DNA from: an uncultured Clostridia bacterium
GTDB taxonomy: Bacteria; Bacillota; Clostridia; Christensenellales; Borkfalkiaceae
Assembly (NCBI GenBank): GCA_949282385.1
Contig: CASDOP010000004.1
Span: 1 to 47,743, forward strand
Direction: 5' to 3'
DNA: 47,743 nt
Below are positions 45,787-47,743 of the stretch, in pieces. The notes below the pieces were generated by a model that did not search any database, was not told where the DNA came from, and saw only the letters and a list, made by a program, of their open reading frames with translations. The stretch's first letter is position 1. Every line of letters starts with the position of its first letter. The position numbers were made by a program, and so were the translations under genes.

Positions 45787-46980
45787 TTACTTTGAAAGCA
45801 ATTTTTTTATGCGCGCTACAGCCTCTTGGGTAGACTGTCTGCTGCCGAACGCCGTCAGGCGGAAGTAGCCTTCGCCGTTTGCGCCGAAGCCCGCTCCGGG
45901 CGTACCGACGACCTGCGCGTTCTCTAAAAGGTAGTCGAAGAACTCCCAGCTCGACATGCCGTTAGGACACTTGAGCCATATATAGGGCGAGTGCTTGCCG
46001 CCCGTGTACCATATTCCCAGCTCATCGAGGCAATCTGCAATTATCCTTGCGTTTTCGCGGTAGAAGGAAAGGCTTTCGCTTATCTGCTTTTCGCCCTCTT
46101 CGGTGAATACCGCAGCCGCGCCCATCTGGGTTATATATGATACGCCGTTGAACTTTGTGGACTGGCGTCTTGCCCACAGTTTGTTGAGGTGAACGCCCTC
46201 GCGCACGAGCGCCTGAGGAACTATCGTATAGCCGCAGCGAACGCCCGTAAAGCCCGCCGTCTTGGAGAACGAGCAAAGCTCTATGGCGCATTGCTTTGCG
46301 CCCTCAACCTGATATATGCTGCGCGCAACCGCGCTGTCCTGAACGAAATATTCGTATGCAGCGTCGTATAAAATTACGGCGTTCTGCTCCAAAGCGTAAT
46401 CCACCCACGCCTTAAGCTGTTCCTTCGTGTAAGCCGCGCCCGTGGGGTTGTTGGGCGAGCAGATATATATTATGTCCGCCTTTACGCTTTCATCGGGCAT
46501 GGGCAGGAAATGGTTGCCCTCGTTGGCGTCGGCAAAAATAATCTTTCTGCCCGCCATTATGTTCGTATCCACATATACGGGATAGACGGGATCGGGTACG
46601 AGAACGGTGTTGTCCTGCGAGAAAATGTCGAGTATGTTGCCGCAGTCCGACTTTGCGCCGTCGGATATGAAAACTTCGGAAGGTTCAAGCTCCACTCCCT
46701 TTCTCTTATAACTGCCGAGAATGGAATTTATAAGATTTTCGTAGCCGTAGCAATACTGGTCGGGACCGTAGCCTTTGAAAGTTTCCTTTCTGGACATATC
46801 GTCCACCGCGTCGTGCATAGCCTTGATGACTACGGGCGCGAGGGGCAGGGTTACATCGCCTATGCTCAGGCGGATGACTTCCTTGTCGGGATGAGCTTTT
46901 TTGTATTCAGTCGTCTTTCTGCCTACCGTGGCGAAGAGATAACTGTCCTTCAGATCGAGAAAATGTCCGTTGATTTTCAT
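45787..46980 (-). CDS. dapL: LL-diaminopimelate aminotransferase
   Basis: DapL converts tetrahydrodipicolinate directly to LL-diaminopimelate, bypassing the succinylase and acetylase steps of lysine and cell-wall synthesis. The 397 residues have the class I/II fold: NPTGAAYTKEQL, SFSKTAGFTGVRCGYT containing the PLP lysine, and an N-terminal SYLFATVGRK-type start common to DapL. AAGGA is eight bases before the ATG. It is found in Chlamydiae, Bacteroidetes, plants and many clostridia, and implies meso-DAP peptidoglycan here. Confidence 0.94.
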   Translation of the reverse strand: MKINGHFLDLKDSYLFATVGRKTTEYKKAHPDKEVIRLSIGDVTLPLAPVVIKAMHDAVDDMSRKETFKGYGPDQYCYGYENLINSILGSYKRKGVELEPSEVFISDGAKSDCGNILDIFSQDNTVLVPDPVYPVYVDTNIMAGRKIIFADANEGNHFLPMPDESVKADIIYICSPNNPTGAAYTKEQLKAWVDYALEQNAVILYDAAYEYFVQDSAVARSIYQVEGAKQCAIELCSFSKTAGFTGVRCGYTIVPQALVREGVHLNKLWARRQSTKFNGVSYITQMGAAAVFTEEGEKQISESLSFYRENARIIADCLDELGIWYTGGKHSPYIWLKCPNGMSSWEFFDYLLENAQVVGTPGAGFGANGEGYFRLTAFGSRQSTQEAVARIKKLLSK

Positions 46981-46998
46981 ATTTATATCCTTAAAGGT

Positions 46999-47743
46999 TT
47001 ACTTTTTCTGCATATACTTTACCGCATAGCGTATGAACTCGCGGAAGAGAGGATGAGCGTTGTTGGGACGCGACTTGAATTCGGGATGGAACTGAACGCC
47101 GACATAGAAGTCGTTTGCAGGCACTTCCACCGCCTCAACGAGCAAGCCGTTAGGCGAAGTTCCCGCTATAACCATGCCCGCGTCCTCTATCTGTTTGCGG
47201 AAATCGTTGTTGAATTCGTATCTGTGGCGGTGTCTTTCGGAGATGTTGTCCGACTTGTAAGCCTGCTTCATCATCTTGCCGATGACCTTGCAGGGATATG
47301 CGCCGAGGCGCATGGTTCCGCCCATCTTGACGCCGTGCTGGTCGGGCATGAGGTCTATTACGGGATGTTCGCTCTTCGCGTCGAATTCGGAAGAGTTTGC
47401 GTCCTTATAGCCGAGAACGCTGCGCGCGTATTCGATGACAGCCGTCTGCATGCCGAGGCAAATGCCGAGGTAAGGTATGTTGTTTTCGCGCGCGAACTTT
47501 GCGCAAAGCACCTTGCCCTCTATGCCGCGGTTGCCGAAACCGCCGGGAACGAGTATGCCGTCTGCCTCGCCGAGAACTGACTGTATGTTATTTTCGTTTA
47601 AAGTTTCGGTGTCTACCCACTTTATATCGACTTTCGCGCCGTTTTCATAGCCTGCGTGAGCGAGAGCTTCCGCAACCGAAAGGTATGCGTCGTGCAGCTG
47701 AACGTACTTGCCGCAGAGAGCTATGGTAACCTTTTTGTCTCGC
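46999..47743 (-). CDS. pyrG: CTP synthase, C-terminal part (cut by the window edge)
   Basis: The frame stays open to the last base of the window, so about 247 C-terminal residues are visible. They form the glutaminase domain: [22 protein letters not shown], the nucleophile Cys in YLGICLGMQ, and the His-Glu pair in [11 protein letters not shown] synthase makes CTP from UTP using glutamine ammonia. The N-terminal synthetase domain lies beyond the window. An internal GTG at 47511 is not a real start. The stop is 18 bases before dapL. Confidence 0.97.
   Translation of the reverse strand, partial: RDKKVTIALCGKYVQLHDAYLSVAEALAHAGYENGAKVDIKWVDTETLNENNIQSVLGEADGILVPGGFGNRGIEGKVLCAKFARENNIPYLGICLGMQTAVIEYARSVLGYKDANSSEFDAKSEHPVIDLMPDQHGVKMGGTMRLGAYPCKVIGKMMKQAYKSDNISERHRHRYEFNNDFRKQIEDAGMVIAGTSPNGLLVEAVEVPANDFYVGVQFHPEFKSRPNNAHPLFREFIRYAVKYMQKK

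Overview
The window reads as a chromosomal segment from an anaerobic, spore-forming member of the Clostridia. A SpoIIE phosphatase, a rubrerythrin, LL-diaminopimelate aminotransferase, a VanW protein, a fused IspDF and Firmicute-type DnaA, RpoB and RpoC support this. GC content looks moderate and promoters are sigma-A-like. The family is inference; an uncultured Christensenellales-like lineage would fit. Two compositionally distinct patches stand out: an AT-richer mobilizable-element remnant (1-2000) and a lipoprotein/XRE locus (24900-25660).

Layout. 1-2000: decaying MobV mobilizable element with a pMV158-like oriT hairpin, a relaxase gene broken by a frameshift and carrying ATA where the start codon belongs, a small accessory ORF and a strong terminator. 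2089-2274: tRNA-Leu(UAG) followed by the 5' half of a second, broken tRNA-Leu. 2532-3062: VanZ-like membrane protein. 3181-11607: one tightly overlapping minus-strand operon (glycosyltransferase, rfbF, rfbG, flippase, rfbH, ThDP enzyme, SDR) that matches the gene set for a CDP-linked branched 3,6-dideoxyhexose of the yersiniose type, without the E3 reductase. 11764-19952: rpoB-rpoC plus an unknown small gene. 20340-24126: rqcP, a YitT transporter-like protein, ispDF and radA, all overlapping. 24182-28071: cytidylate-kinase-like protein, lipoprotein/XRE pair, AbrB-like protein, rubrerythrin with a tiny Cys/Lys-rich peptide, and an acetyltransferase. 28245-34594: plsX-rnc-smc-ftsY. 34821-43839: VanW, PHP phosphoesterase and recF (minus), diverging from dnaA, mnmG and spoIIE (plus), a likely origin-proximal region lacking dnaN. 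44263-47743: malQ, dapL and the 3' part of pyrG.

How the genes work together. The polysaccharide operon should make CDP-glucose (RfbF), dehydrate it (RfbG), remove the C3 hydroxyl (RfbH, an iron-sulfur PMP enzyme with all ligands present), add a two-carbon branch (ThDP enzyme) and reduce it (SDR), with one glycosyltransferase and one flippase for assembly and export. The core genes cover transcription, replication initiation, chromosome condensation, membrane targeting, phospholipid and isoprenoid synthesis, ribosome rescue, tRNA modification and commitment to sporulation.

Most notable: the branched-sugar operon, the readable oriT/relaxase decay, an RNase III lacking a catalytic Asp, an RpoB with a long acidic tail built around a duplicated 25-nt unit, a two-operator lipoprotein/XRE switch, and a rubrerythrin coupled to a 31-residue Cys/Lys-rich peptide. 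I found no CRISPR array, phage or recognisable defence system.
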